This document shows positions 34,897-48,151 of a stretch of 64,000 nucleotides of DNA, piece by piece. Numbering within the stretch: the first letter of the stretch is position 1; each line of letters opens with the position of its first letter. Below the pieces are notes generated by a model. That model ran no database searches. It saw nothing but the letters and a program-made list of their open reading frames with translations, and was not told the DNA's origin. Source of the DNA: Nepenthes gracilis. Taxonomy: Eukaryota; Streptophyta; Magnoliopsida; Caryophyllales; Nepenthaceae. The translations under genes were made by a program, and so were the position numbers. Location: contig BSYO01000036.1 of the NCBI GenBank assembly GCA_033239525.1, forward strand, positions 7,648,126 to 7,712,125. Direction: 5' to 3'.

Positions 34897-35424
34897 TAAC
34901 AACCCCAACCCGAGTCCCCAAACTCGTCCCAGACTGTCCAAGCAAAAATCTCGTATCATTTAAAATCATCAATTACACATAATGAATTATAATATCAATC
35001 AATATAAATGAACTCAAAATTATTAAACCCTAAATTTATGACTCCATAAATGATCACTATAATTATTTCATTAAATAAACATTCATAATACTAATAATAA
35101 ACTAGTTGAAATAGAAATAGTATCAACGTTTATAATGTCAAGTCCTTAGAAATGTAATCCCAATAAATATTTTTAAGTTAATGAACTAATAATTTTATAT
35201 CTCTTATCATGGAAGCCTTAATTTTCGAGATCACATTTATCTAAAATCTACACAATAATACACGATCTCTTTTAGCCTGATATCAACTTGTCTACTCTAG
35301 AGTCAATAAAATATAAGAGTGAGTCAAATATCTAACAAGTAAATATAATCCATAATAGAGGAATACAAATAAGCATCTCAGGTAATAATGTCAATTGTAT
35401 AAAATTAATAATAGTATGTGATAT
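34897..35424 (-). mobile_element. Partial LTR (family B, copy 1)
   Basis: Starts TGTAACAACCCC and matches the first 530 bp of the LTR at 35425 (ATCATGGAAGCCT, AGCCAATAAAA-like and GAGGAGTACAA-like segments in order). Cut off at 35424 by copy 2. Confidence 0.65.
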
Positions 35425-36030
35425 TGTGACGACCCGAGCTCGGATCCCTGAACCTAACTCGGACCGTCATGGTAAAATCTCAAATTATCCGAAATCATCA
35501 ATTATACGTCATCAAGTAACTTAAATAAACTCAATTATGTCATTAACACCATCAATAATCAATCATAAATATATCATTAATAAATACCCATAACACCGGT
35601 AATAAATTTCTTGAAAGAAAAAAAAAATAACAATATCCATAATGTCAATTCCTCGTAATTGAAACTTTAATAAATATCCAACCGCAACGAAATTTCAAAT
35701 CTATATCATGGAAGCCTCAATATCTGATATCACCTCTGTCTGGTGGCTACCTAAAGTCACCTGATCCCCGATCTCTTTCCTCTCCTAATGTCGACCTGTC
35801 TAATCTTGAGCCAATAAAACACAAAGGTGAGCCAAATACCTAACAAGTAAAAATGAACAATAATAGAGGAGTACAATAAAGCATCTCGAATGATAAAATA
35901 ATGAATAAAATCAATTATAGCAGGTAATATGTGCACCACTGTCTGAGACTCAATAACATGTCGTGTCTACGATCTGAAGGCCACGTGAACGGCTAAGTAT
36001 CAATTAAGCAACATGGATTCTGTCAAATCC

Positions 36031-36580
36031 GATCATCAGTTCCATACGAGGTCACAACTGGATGAATGACAGGAGTCTTCATAGACCTCATTCTACCACA
36101 ATGAACCAAAGGTCGTGTATTTACGCCCCTAACGGCTGGGTAATGCAACGAGGTTATCCATGGTATCCAAATACCCTTATAGTCCTCCCAAAGGCTGTAC
36201 CCGTAGCATGTCGATACCACCACCGATACCCCTCGCCAATGATATCCCAGATATTATCTTCTACGATGGTCACCAGTTTATAAGCATCCTCTCGACTCAC
36301 AGTACGAGATAATAAGAATTTGATTATCAGCTCAATCTGAGGTCACCCCTGTACGAAATAATAAGAATCTCATTGGATCTTATTCTACCATAGTGAACCA
36401 AAGGCCTTGTATTTATACCCCAACGGCTGAGTAATGCAACAAGGTTATCCATGATATCCAACTACCCCTACAGTTCTCCCAGAGGCTGTACCAGTAGCAT
36501 GTTGATACCACCACCGATACCCCTCGTCAATGATATCCCAAATATCATCCTCCACGATGGTCACCAGGTTATAAGCATCC
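36031..36580. repeat. Tandem duplication, unit about 290 bp, two copies
   Basis: 36031-36290 and 36321-36580 share GAACCAAAGG, AACGGCTG, TAATGCAAC, AGGTTATCCATG, AGAGGCTGTACC and CGATACCCCTCG in order, with about 90% identity by eye. Confidence 0.8.
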
Positions 36581-36944
36581 CTCTTCAATAGCAACGACCT
36601 CATCCTCTAGAATAGAATCGGTATTAGAAAAGTATAGACTATTTTACGGTCCCACGGACTCCCATTCGTCTAGTTACCATAAAGTCTTTGCACACTCTCC
36701 TTCACTTATCCATAGAGTGTCAATAAAGTATACGCACACCACTAATATTAACACGAAGAATCATTTATCGGTTCTCATCAATGAGATATATGAATCATTA
36801 CGTAACCGATTAATATTATTTCAAGCGTGCCAACATACTTGCATAATTTCATATAAATATTTTCTACCATCAATATATCAATATGCTTATAAATATACAT
36901 ATAAATGTTCTAATTACGATATATATGGTATTCGCCCACAGCTG

Positions 36945-37032
36945 CATATATATATGTATATATATATATATACTCACACATTCTCACATATATATATATA
37001 TATATGTCTACACTCATACATCAATATACTCC

Positions 37033-37067
<35 letters not shown>

Positions 37068-37086
37068 ATATATAACAATATACACC

Positions 37087-37117
<31 letters not shown>

Positions 37118-37120
37118 CTA
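36945..37120. repeat. TA-rich microsatellites
   Basis: Runs of (TA)n at about 36945-36972, 36989-37005, 37038-37066 and 37087-37107, followed by CACACA-rich sequence to about 37440. Confidence 0.9.
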
Positions 37121-38481
37121 TACACACAAACTGCCATCCACCAACTCCACTCCACACGCACACACTCTCAAACCAAATCAACCCAGCCCACGGCCCACCA
37201 ATACACAGCGACACCCACCAACACACAGCGACACCAGACCTCACGCAGCAGCTTTTGCTAGCCTCCACACACACACAACTCACACAGAGCTTCATACACA
37301 CGCACGTACTCAGCAGCTTCAGCTGCTGTTTCCCTCACACCAACACACACACACGACGCCACACACACAGCCAATACGCACACACGCAGCAGCAGCTTTT
37401 TGCTTCCACACACATACACGCACAGCAGCTCTGCTGCTTCCCACTCACCAACACATGCACCGCAGTGCACAACACACACCCAATGACATCTTCATACCCA
37501 CGCCATCGGCGTATATGCGTATGTATATACGTATATACACATATTCATATAATCAAACCCACGTATTTATATGTGTACTTTCCCAAACACATACGCACAA
37601 AATCATACCCAATGACACATACTTTCACATTAACAAAACAAGATTCGGATTCACATTTGCAACCCACGCAAATTACGCACCTCAAACAAAACTCAACAAC
37701 AGAGTCGGCTACTCTGTTACCACCCCCATTCTTTTCGATTTCACATAAAAGAAAGAAGATACTGATTTCAGTACTACAACGTGTAAAACAAGGATTTTAT
37801 CACTCATTGAACAAATTATTAAACCCCAATTTGTCATTAAGCCCTTAAAATGTCGGTCTTTCGTTAACAGAGCAGTGGCTTTGTTTTTTTATTTTCCTCT
37901 TCTCAACAAAGAATGCCACTGATTTCCACAAAACCACAATATGCAAGGGAGGGAATAACATCAACAAGAAGGAGAGAAGAATCTACTTGCAGAAATTTGG
38001 ATTATTACTTGCCTCGGTTTTGAGTTCTTCATCCGACAACATAGTGACAGCACAAATCGACGACGGCGGCGACACCACCCAATGATGGCGACCTTAACGG
38101 CAGATTCGGCGGTTTTAGCCCAGCTCATGATGGTGGTTAGTAGCGGGAGTGGCAACGACAACGGCTGGATGGCTAGGGTTTCACGACAGCAGCTCCCTTT
38201 GGCTTCGTGCGTTCTCCATTTCTGGTTCATCCTCTGCCGTCCCCCCTTCTCCTAACCCTACCGCTTTCTTAAATAATGGAGGCGGCTGCTAGGATTTCGC
38301 ATGGGAGCCGTTTCCCTTTCCTTCTTTGTCACTGCTGTCCGCACCTCCTTTCTCTCCCTCCTCCTTCCTTCCTTTCCCTTCCTTCCCTTTTCTTTTCTCT
38401 CTTTTTTTCCTTTTCTTTTCTTTCCTTCTCTTTTTCTTTTCTCTTCCTTCCTTCTTCTTCTTTTTCTTTCCTTCGTTTGAA

Positions 38482-38513
<32 letters not shown>

Positions 38514-38923
38514 TTCATATATTTATTAAAATATTAATTAATTATTTATCTAATTATAATAACACTTAAAAATTTTTAACATTAATTTTTAATATTTTGA
38601 CCTCTCATATTTAATTTTATAATTATCTTTTAAAAATTTTTAATATACTAATATTCATATAATTTAAATATGTGATAGTTTACTTGATTAATTAAACCTA
38701 TATTTAAATTAATTCAATTAAGTATATTAATTATTCTAACTAAATTTAAGAGTTGAAACACTTAAACTTAAATTATTAATTCAAATTAATAGCTTGAATA
38801 TCTAAGCCTAATCACAAGATTTAATACAAAAAATAATTACTCAAATAATCAAATAATTATCAAAATTAATTAAATAATTTATTTTCATAAAATTATAAAT
38901 TCAAAAGTATTTAAAAAATTACA

Positions 38924-39506
38924 ATCTATCCCCGTTAAAAGATTTTCGTCTTTGAAAATTTTGGTACAGTCCTTAAAAGTATTTGCCATGATTTTCTTTT
39001 TATCAAGATAATCTTAATCTTTAAACTTTCAATCCTTTCATTGAAATAAATTTTATTTTTTAAATCATTAATCCTTTCAAATAATTGATTTATTTAATTA
39101 ATTATTTATTATTATTTTATCATTTGATGATCTAGACATTATTATCATTATAACAGTTTTCATATGACTACTTTCAATTTAATTAGGTTTATAATTCTTC
39201 TAATGCATAATAATCTTGCAGTCCATCAATTTCTTCATCACCTTATCATTTTTTTTACTCTAATAGAAATTTAATACTCAAATTGGATATCTATCAAATA
39301 TATTAAAATTTTAAACTGTATTATTATTTTGTTATAATATTATCTACAGGCCAATTGACAAATATTCGTCTCTAATCACCAATATCGGATTCTAAACCAA
39401 GTTGCGATATACCCGCATATATACTCAGTTTCTTTCTATATGAGTTGACCTACTTAATTATCAGCTATAACTATTTAAATTTTCTCTTAGGTATGAACGG
39501 TTTGTA
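38924..39506 (-). other. Polypurine tract and decayed end of gypsy internal region
   Basis: Minus strand ends ...GACGAAAATCTTTTAACG then GGGATAGAT before the LTR, the usual wording just upstream of the 3' LTR in plant chromovirus-like elements. The rest is too decayed to read a domain. Confidence 0.5.
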
Positions 39507-40317
39507 ATATTATTTCTACCATAAACAACTTTTATGCTTTAAATATATTTCCTTGAATCTTATAGGATGATCATTCAATTCTAATATGTTTCTTACAATC
39601 CATCAAATTTCTAAACGTAGTTTAAACTCACACTAAAATAGATCCCGTAGTAAATTTTATATATAATATTTACACTTTGCTTCAACTGTCTTCTAAAATC
39701 TTACCATCCAACGTTAGTAGTTAGGCTAATTGACCCCACTTAAATCCTCAATGTATCAAATTTCTTACTATTTATTCTAATTTATTGTCAATAGACACTT
39801 GATACTAGTTGTTACTTCTTCTCCTTTATTTTATTACTATTGCTTTTCGTGAAAAGGTTATATTGATTCTATATATTCATAAGAGTAAATGGACAAATTA
39901 GTGAAGTTGGAGGAAATTCATTCTAATATCTAACGAGCAAATTTAAGCAAAAAAAAATAAAATAATAAATTCAAAATTAAATAGAAGGTCACACAAGGAA
40001 CCATAGATAGATGGTATAGTGAATACAACAGAAGGCTAAATAGTATTTAAAGAATGTCAAATTTTAAAATTTTAGCATGGTGCACGAAGCATCAAAGCAA
40101 TCCATCAAGGGGTCTTAAAGCGTTAGATAATTATGATAATCAGATTGATAGTATAATAATAAAAAGATAAAGGTTACAAAATGTTTATTAGAAGGAAATA
40201 TTTGGGCTACAAAATTAAGGATAACTAGAGAAAAGAGGTCTAAGAAATCCCAATCACAATTTTCTGTCCTTTTTTTGTTCTTCTATCTTGATTATAAACT
40301 TTAATTTCTTTCATGGT
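39507..40317 (+). repeat. Left arm of a large inverted repeat (811 bp)
   Basis: Reverse complement of 41133-41947, collinear over its whole length and about 93% identical by eye. Arms share TAGTAGTTAGGCTAATTGAC, ACACAAGGAACCATAGAT and CATGGTGCACGAAGCATCAA among others. Confidence 0.85.
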
Positions 40318-41132
40318 GAACACGATTGCTATTTCAATTGTGTTTCTAACTCTTTAAGTTTTGTAATTTCCATCCCATAAAGTCTTTTAAGTCGATGCGA
40401 TTATTCAAGTTAGCTCGATAGAGACATCGATCTTCCACACGGTGTTTGTACCAACAATATGGTCGTAACGCATTTGAGAATCTTTGAGTTGATAATAACG
40501 CATCTAATCGATAATTCATTCCATTCCATTGTAAATGTGAGAGCCCTAAATCTTCCAAGAGTACGGCTGACGTGCCACACTACAACGGTCGGAGTCGAAA
40601 CTCTCCTGATCAGGAATGGTGGAAGTTCTATTTGACTCTACGATTATCACCGATCGAACGGAGTTGGCATATTCTTCTTTGGCACACGAAAATGTATGAC
40701 GCATAGCCCTAGATTACGAGAAACCCATTGATCTCTTATCGCTTATCCAACAAGAAAGGTGATGGTCCGATCTCAAAATCTGCAGCAATAGGTTTTTGGT
40801 GGTCCTCTTCTTCTGAATAACTAAACAATAGAAGTTTGTGTATTCAATACCTAAGATCTGCAAGTCATGGCTCGTACTATGAGCTGACCTACTCTAATAT
40901 TCTGGCCTCCCCATTCCTACGTAATTGAGAATATTCTCGATCCTAAACCCAAAATATATGATATATATTATGACTCAAAATGGTCAACAATCTTCTAAGT
41001 CCTCAAGGAAGCGCAATAAAATTTTACTCGACCTAGAACAATCACTAATATATTAAGTTGTCAAATGAATTAACCCATCCAAATTTCAAAATATCAAGCC
41101 TTGAAAGTCCTTCAAAATATGTACCATTCTCT
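40318..41132. other. Spacer of the inverted repeat, unidentified
   Basis: 815 bp between the arms, less AT-rich than the arms. The minus strand has a 70-codon open frame (40558-40346) of unknown kind. The layout recalls decayed retrotransposon internal sequence, but no domain is named. Confidence 0.4.
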
Positions 41133-41947
41133 ACCATGAAAGAAATTAAGGTTTATAATCAAGGTAGAAGAACAAAAAAAAAAAAGGACAAAAATTGTTA
41201 TTGGGATTTCTTAGACCTCTTTTCTCCAGCTATCCTTGATTTTGTAGCCCAAATATTTCCTTCTAATGAACATTTTGTAACATTTACCTTTTCATTATTA
41301 TGCTATCAATCTGATTATCATCATTATCTAACGCTTTAAGATCCTTGATGGATTGCTTTGATGCTTCGTGCACCATGTTAAAATTTTAAAATTTGACATT
41401 CTTTAAATACTATTTAGCCTTCTGTTGTACTCATTGTACCATTTATCTATGGTTCCTTGTGTGACCTTCTATTCTATTTTAAATTCATTATTTCAATTTT
41501 TTTGTTTAGATTTGCTCCTTAGATATTAGAATGAATTTCCTCCAACTTTACTAATTTGTCCATTAACTTTTGTGAATATATAGAATCAATATAACATTTT
41601 CACAAAAAATAACAGTAGTAAAATAAAGGAGAAGAAGCAACAATTAGTATCAAGTGTCTACTGACAATAAATTGGAATAAATAGTAAGGAATTTGATACA
41701 TTGAGGATTTTAGTGGGGTCAATTAGCCTAACTACTAACGTTGGATGGTAAGATTTTAGAAGATAGTTGAAGCAAAGTGTAAATATTATATATAAAATTT
41801 ACTACGGGATCTATTTTAGTGTGAGTTTAAACCACGTTAAGAAATTTGATGGACTGTAGGAAAGATATCAGAATTGAATGATCATCCTAAAACATTCAAG
41901 GAAATATATTTAAAATATAAAAGTTGTTTATGGAAGAAATAAATATG
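41133..41947 (-). repeat. Right arm of the large inverted repeat (815 bp)
   Basis: Inverse of 39507-40317. Directly to its right begins a copy of the terminal 320 bp of the family B LTR. Confidence 0.85.
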
Positions 41948-42267
41948 AGAGGTCAAAATATTGAAAATAATTTTAAAATTTTCTAATATACTAATATTCA
42001 TATAATTTAAATATGTGATTGTTTACTTGATTAATTAAACATATAATTAAATTAATTAAATTAAGTATATTAATTATTCTAACTAAATTTAAGAATCGAA
42101 ACACTCAAACTCAAATTATTACTTCAAATTAATAGCTTGAATTTCTAAACCTAATCACAATATTTAATACCAAAAATAATTACTCAAATAATCAAATGAT
42201 TATCAAAATTAATTAAGTAATTTATTTTTATAAAATCATAAACTCAAAAAATATTCAAGATATTACA
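41948..42267 (-). mobile_element. Terminal fragment of family B LTR
   Basis: Direct repeat of 38600-38923 (AATATACTAATATTCATATA, ATTAATTATTCTAACTAAAT and others), ending GATATTACA at 42267. Could be the remnant of the 5' LTR of the same element as 35425-38923. Confidence 0.65.
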
Positions 42268-43973
42268 AATTATGTTCAAAGGTTCTTGGTTATTCATTCA
42301 AGGTCCTTATCCAAAATCCTCATTCAAAGTCCTCATTAAAAGCTTCTCATTCAAAGTTCTTATTCAAATGTTTTTGTCCTCCTTATTTACATCCCGAGGG
42401 TAGGATGTTTAAAAGTTCTTATTCAAAGTTGATCTGAAGATCCAAAGTCCATAGTTCTTATTCAAATGATCAGAAGATCCTTAGTTTAAATGATCCGAAG
42501 ATCCAAAATTGTTATTCAAATCATTCGAAGATCCATAATTCTTATTCAAATGATCCGAAGATTCATAATTCTTATTCAAATAATCCGAATATCCATAATT
42601 CTTCTTCAAATGATCTAAAAATCCATAATTCTTATTCAAATGATCCAAAGAGTCAAAATTCTTATTCCAAGTTCATATCCTCCAAAATTTACATCCCAAG
42701 GGTTGGATGGTTCTCTTATTATTAATTTAAAGTTCAAAAGCTCTTATCCTCCTTATTTATATCCTAATGATAGGATGTTCAATTAGGCCTGGATTGTTGT
42801 TTAACGCCCGCGGAAGGGCGAATCACATATCACTCCACGGATAGGGTCATTCTTAAGGCATGCCGAGAAAATATATGCCGAAGCCTCCGTATAGTTTTGG
42901 AGCTCCTAATCATCGAAAACATGGATGTTTTTTGAAATTCTTAACGAACAATTTCCTCCTTATTTACATCCCGAGGACAGGATGTTCAAAAGTTCTTAAC
43001 AAATAATTCCTCATTATTTACATCCTCAGGACAGGATATTCAAAGTTCTTAACAAATTTTAGGTGTCTTAACTTTTATAAAATTTTTAGATAAAATTATC
43101 TAAATAAGCTTAAACATTTTACCAATCAATAATTTACCTCAAAACTCAAGATTTGTAAACACCCTATACTCCATTTTTGAATTAGAGTTTGGGGCGAAGT
43201 TTCCAGACACAAATCGAATACAAAATGTATGGCAAATGACGAAATCGAAGTCATACATCTTTATATTTATACATAAATATAAAACCTATCCAATAAATCA
43301 TGAGAAACATGCATTATTCGAAGTAAATTTTAGAGAGAGGGGATTTTAGAACATAAATACCGATGTGGAGATATAAAAAACAGTAATAACAGAAAAGAAA
43401 GCTTAGGGTATACTTGCCTCAATCTGGTTTTACCGATTTTCTTACTCGATCGGGCCAGATGTGACGATAAATCTCTCCTCTTTCCTCTTTCTCCTTCTCC
43501 TTCCTCTCCTTGTTCATGCTTCTTCGTCGTTCTCTCCAAAACCCTTCCCCCTTCCACCTTTTTATAAACCTGAAAGAAGGTCGGTGAGTTAAAAATGTGA
43601 CTGGTGCTTGAGCGCCTATCGAGCGCTCGGTAAGCACAAGTTTGGAACAATTGACGCCGCCCAGGTGGCTCGAGCAAATAGCGAACCTGACCATTCTGTT
43701 GTTCAGCGCCTCTTTTGCGCTCGAGCGAGTAGCATGTGCGGGTTTTTCTAGAGCAATCTGTTTTTGACGTCCTCTGTTGGGCTCAAGCCTGTAGTAAGCC
43801 CAGTAGCTACTGAATTTGGTGCCTACATTTGGGCTCGAGCACACATTAGGCTCAGCCCTGAATTTTACTACACCAAGTTAATTTCCCATTGTTTCCAATT
43901 TTATTTATCCTAAACATAATTATATCAATTTAATTATTAGAATTTACTATATTTTGGAAACTCGAACCTCACA
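42268..43973 (-). mobile_element. LTR (family E), decayed
   Basis: The minus-strand start TGTGAGGTTCGAG lies at 43973. Right to left: CTCGAGC cluster (43860-43607), TATA box (43567-43560), GAGGCAAGTATACC (donor at 43418), then repeated ACATCCCGAGG...AGGATG units (42380-43040) and the minisatellite at 42431. The left limit is uncertain. Confidence 0.55.
42431..42670. repeat. Minisatellite, 30-bp unit, about 8 copies
   Basis: Unit GATCCGAAGATCCATAATTC followed by TTATTCAAAT; copies differ by one to five bases and one is shortened. Confidence 0.88.
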
Positions 43974-45154
43974 AGAGCACCAGCATGCAAGAGTATAAAA
44001 CATGAATTCAATACATTTTCATGGAGACCAGTTTACTTTAAGTTCAGAAGTCTCTTTTTTCTTTCTTTATTATTCTTAGTCATCTTCCCTTCAAAATTAT
44101 GCCAAAAACTCATTCTTCTTTAGGGACAGACGAGAGCAGATAACATCGAAGAAGAATTATGTATCTCCCCATAATCTAAGGCCGTTCCCTCTTATTTCAC
44201 TCCCAAAGGGGGCGGTAATGCCTTAACCTGGTGTACAAGACCATAGTCCAAAAATGCCATCAAAAGTTCCCCCGTGGCCCAGGGGCTGTCCTCGAGTGTC
44301 ACTCTAATATCCTTCATCCAGTTTTAATAGCAAGTCTAACGGAGACTTTAATCAAATCCTTGTCATACAATGGCCATCTACCAAATGTCAAAAGCCGAAT
44401 AACCGAGAGTTCCACTTGCTGTCCGTATATACATATTTTCCATGGTCATATAGTTTTCATCTTAACTTTATTCATATACTGTAGCTTAACCTTTGCCATT
44501 TATAAAAATACCATATTCAAATGTAAGGAGGAAATTTAAACATGACCGGAGTTCTTTAAAAAGGGAAATTAACCGAAGTTTTTCAAACATGCAATAACCA
44601 AACTTCTTTTAGACATATAGTAATCGGTCTTCTTTAAACAAGCAAATGTCAAACTTCTTTAGACATGCAACTAACCGGACTTCTTTTATATGCAAATAAC
44701 TGAAGTTCTTTCATAATGCAAATGGTCAAAGTTCTTTAATGATACATTTATAAACAATAATAACATGCAGAAAGCAATTACCTTGTCATGCTTCATGCCG
44801 ATACATAACAGAGAGAGAGAGCATGAAAATAGACTTTAAACTTGAATTTATAAAAACCGTAGGGTACACTTACCTTAGCCTTTCTTGCAAATTCCTTACT
44901 CAATTCCAGCGTTAGATTTTCTTCCTTTCTTTCTTCTCCTTCATTTCTTTTGCCTCTTTTATCTTCTTCGTACCCCTTTTTTTCGCTTCCCAAAACTTTG
45001 CTCTAAAACCCCCAGACTTAGTATTTATAGACGTTAAAGTTGCTGGTAGTAGGTGGAGGCAAGTTAACTACTTCATACTTCTTTTCTTACTGTATTTTTT
45101 TTCTAGAAGGTCAGCAAAGTAAGTGGGAGTAGGTCACCCACTACCTAGTAACAT
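43974..45154 (-). mobile_element. LTR fragment (family G, related to E)
   Basis: Contains TATA box at 45021-45028 and AAGGTAAGTGTACCC (donor at 44873) on the minus strand, then repeated AACCGAAGTTCTTT-like units at 44540-44740. Neither end is clear. A C/T-rich leader sits between donor and TATA, as in E. Confidence 0.5.
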
Positions 45155-45349
45155 TTGTCTATCCAACATTGTATTCGGAAACACAATGTTAGAGCCACAA
45201 ATATATTGTGGCCATGTGGATCTTGTGTTGTGATTATTGTGTTGTAAAATTGTATACTGTATAGGGTTTTGTACAAGTTATATAAGGTTAATGGTCGTTT
45301 TATTATCGGAACTCTATTGAATTCCGGTTAGAAAATACGTGGTCCGTCA
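45155..45349 (+). mobile_element. 5' LTR remnant of family C element
   Basis: Matches 52985-53175; ends GTGGTCCGTCA, followed by the primer site. Confidence 0.7.
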
Positions 45350-45353
45350 TAAT

Positions 45354-45364
45354 TGGTATCAGAG
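45354..45364 (+). other. Primer-binding site (initiator tRNA-Met type)
   Basis: TGGTATCAGAG five bases after the LTR end, complementary to initiator tRNA-Met. Confidence 0.8.
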
Positions 45365-45899
45365 AAAAAGATACCTTAGGTTTGATTTGAATCTTATGCG
45401 GAAGTTTAGGTTAGAATAACATAGATTGAATAAGTTGATGAAGATGTCGAAGAATTAAGTTAGACTAGATAGTTCTAGTTGTCCTAGTTTGTATAACTTA
45501 TGCTTGAACTAAATTAGGGGTTAGTGGGTAAGTTTGGTTGTCTAGTTTACATTGTCCTAATTAGTGTCTGAGTTATGAACGAACCCACGTTGTTCTTTCA
45601 GAAAGGATATACGTTGTTAATCTTGCTGCCTAGACGAAGGTTGACATATGGAGGTAATCAACAACGTGATAGAGAGGCCGACTGTCTGAATTCATTGAAT
45701 GGGATGGCGAGACTTGAGAGTCTTGGAAGGTCTAGTCCGGGCAAGAACCAGGAGAAAGGATATTGAAGAAGGATATCTTGTGGATTAACTTAGGTTGATC
45801 TTGATTCGAGGATTAGGATTGGAGATACTTAAATAGCATGCCAAGTGAGGCGGATAAGGTGGGATCGATGGCTCGAGGTCAGGATAACTTGAAGTTGAT

Positions 45900-46250
45900 T
45901 TCTAGTGTTAGTAAATCCAAGGATGTCGTATTATGATCAATTTAATAATAATCAAATGCTTGAATTTTTCGATGGCATGAATATTGTAGAAGCTAAAATG
46001 TGGATCCTGAGAATTGAAATTGTAGTTATGGAGATCTACGTTTGGAAGGAGATATTGTGATGTTTGTCTCACATAAGTTGGAAAACGAAGCCAACCATGG
46101 ACGATTGATGAGAAAAGAGTCATGGGTCGAGAAGATAAAGAAATATCGGGAATATGATTGTGGATACTTTTATGGATAAATATCTTTCCCAACAGTTTTG
46201 GGAGTATGAATTTAATTGTGGACACTTCAGCCAATGATAAATGATTGTCC
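45900..46250 (+). pseudogene. Family C gag remnant
   Basis: Frames give LEFFDGMNIVEAKMWILRIE, SHKLENEANHG and FWEYEFNCGHFSQ, in the order of plant gypsy gag. Stops and shifts throughout. Confidence 0.6.
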
Positions 46251-48151
46251 TTAATCCTTAGGTCGGATAGTGAAGAAATTCAATGCTTGGATCTAGGCTT
46301 TACACTAGTTATATTGAGGTCTACGATATTTTCTTTGGTCCATAGATGTGATTGGTTGGACTAAATTGATTTGTCCTGTGGTTCTGATCCTTGGTATGAT
46401 ATTAGTAATGATTTGGTAGGTGAGTCGTTATGCTGGTATGGGTTGTGTTGGTAAAAATATTATACCTTGCAATCGGGTTAAGAAATTTTAGGTATAAGGC
46501 AGAGTTGGTCGAGGTATCAGAAAATTAGGACCATCGTACCTACGGGTTGTTTAATGAGGAATAGTGCCAAGTTTATTTAGCACATGAGGCTACACCTAGA
46601 AATTATCTTGTGGTCACCAAGAAGTTTTGGCTGTGTAAGCGGTTGAGGAGGCTTCTAAAGGAAAGGAGTCGGCTGATTTGTCTTTGATCGGTAATTCGAG
46701 GTTGTGCCAAAGTTGACATTGATTTTTAAGGATTTCATGTAGAATCTAAGGAGGTAACGATTAGGTGCCCATTGAGGAATGCTTTAGAACATTTGATATA
46801 GGTAAGATGAATCCAATGAGTTATCCGTTAAGTGTTCCTCAAGGAACTATAGCATCCACGGGGCGTTTGACTTGAAAGCAATTGGTATCCGTTGGAATGA
46901 GATATGTGGGGATAGTTCTCTAGGAATGGAGGATAATCATTGACCACATTGTTTAGGCTGATCCCTGATTAATCAAGTGAATTATAGTAGAATGTGATGC
47001 GGTTTGAAGAAGATTTAGGATTATGTCTTTTCTACATCGTATGTGTGTGGTTGCCTTTGGATTAAGTGGAAAAAGTCTATTATTAGAATTACTCCATCTG
47101 TAACTTGGAGATAGCAATTGAGGTCTCTACTTTGAGGACTTATAGGTGTTGCTTTTAGAGTTAGTTACTACCTAATGATTCTAAAGGTCTGAGTAGTTGT
47201 AGCATAAAGAAGAGATGATCATATGACAATGCGAGTGGATAAACCTATTTAAGGATTATGGGGATAAATATCGATATTTTTTAATGAAGGTGGGCATTAG
47301 TGCTGATAATTGATGTTGGGAGTCTGTAGACTTGTGATATTTTCAATACTTCGTAGGAAATATTAAAGGATGAATCGCGAGAGGATCCCAATAGCTGGAC
47401 TAATAGGATGTGCTTTTGATTTGGGAGACAGAATTGTATTCAAAGTATTAGAGTTATGAAAGCATGAGATAAGAAGTCATTGTGATTTTATTTCGAGATT
47501 AGTAGAACGGCAAAGATTCTAGGTGTTTGAAAAATTATGGGTTAGCTATCGAAGACCACCCATTTATTGCGAATTTGGATGATATGATTAGAATTAAGTA
47601 AGTTGGCTTGTTGATACGCCAATGAGGTGATAAGTTGCTAAATGTGTGAGTTTTGAGGTTTTGGGTAATTGTTTCAGTTATATTTCCTAAGTTGATGGCA
47701 ATTTGAGGATTATGAGAGTTGCCTTAGATACATCAATACCTTTCGGATTTTCTTCGAGCCATATCTGCCGTGTAACTTAGGAGCCCAATATGGATCTATG
47801 AATTTGAGTTGTTAGAGGATTTTTAGAGTGCTAGTAAATAGTCAATTAGAGTAGCGTAGCGGTAGCATGTGGCCCATGGCTTAAAGATTTCAGAATAAGA
47901 TTGAGGATCCAAGTGAACGATTATTTTCGAGACTTAGGATAAACTGAAGTAGAAATTCGTTAATTCGTTTGTGGTTTTGAATTAAGTCGGGAAAATAGTT
48001 AGTAAATTTGGTTTGCCTCCAATTGATGAATTATCGTGATGTCCCCTATATATCAATAACTGAATAAGTATGTAATCGAATTAAGCCTTGTGGGAGATTA
48101 GGAATTTATCTTATGATAAGTTTCCAATCTAGATTTAGATAAAAAATATTA
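46251..48151 (+). other. Internal region of family C element, no domain readable
   Basis: Between gag traces and the solo LTR. No protease, RT or integrase motif could be found in any frame. Presumed pol or untranslated remnant. Confidence 0.4.

Larger units (their letters stand above)
35425..38923 (-). mobile_element. LTR of family B, copy 2, about 3.5 kb
   Basis: Ends TGTGACGACCCG at 35425 and AAATTACA at 38923. Right of it on the minus strand is a purine tract CGGGGATAGAT, so this is the 3' LTR of a minus-strand gypsy element. It contains a tandem duplication (36031-36290 and 36321-36580), TA and CA microsatellites at 36950-37400, GAGGCAAGT at 38015-38007 (minus), and a C/T-rich tract at 38335-38480 followed by (ATT)n. 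The 343-codon ORF at 36717-37748 is a microsatellite artefact. Confidence 0.7.

Noticed and set aside
36717..37748. 343-codon plus-strand ORF, the longest in the window
   Set aside because: It runs through TA and CA microsatellites inside an LTR; the product is low-complexity Tyr/Ile/His/Thr and no domain is present.
38276..38569. ORF rich in Phe, Leu and Ser
   Set aside because: It is the translation of a C/T-rich tract followed by (ATT)n in an LTR leader.
42431..42670. Regularly spaced repeats as a CRISPR array
   Set aside because: Copies are contiguous with no unique spacers, and the DNA is a plant nuclear genome.
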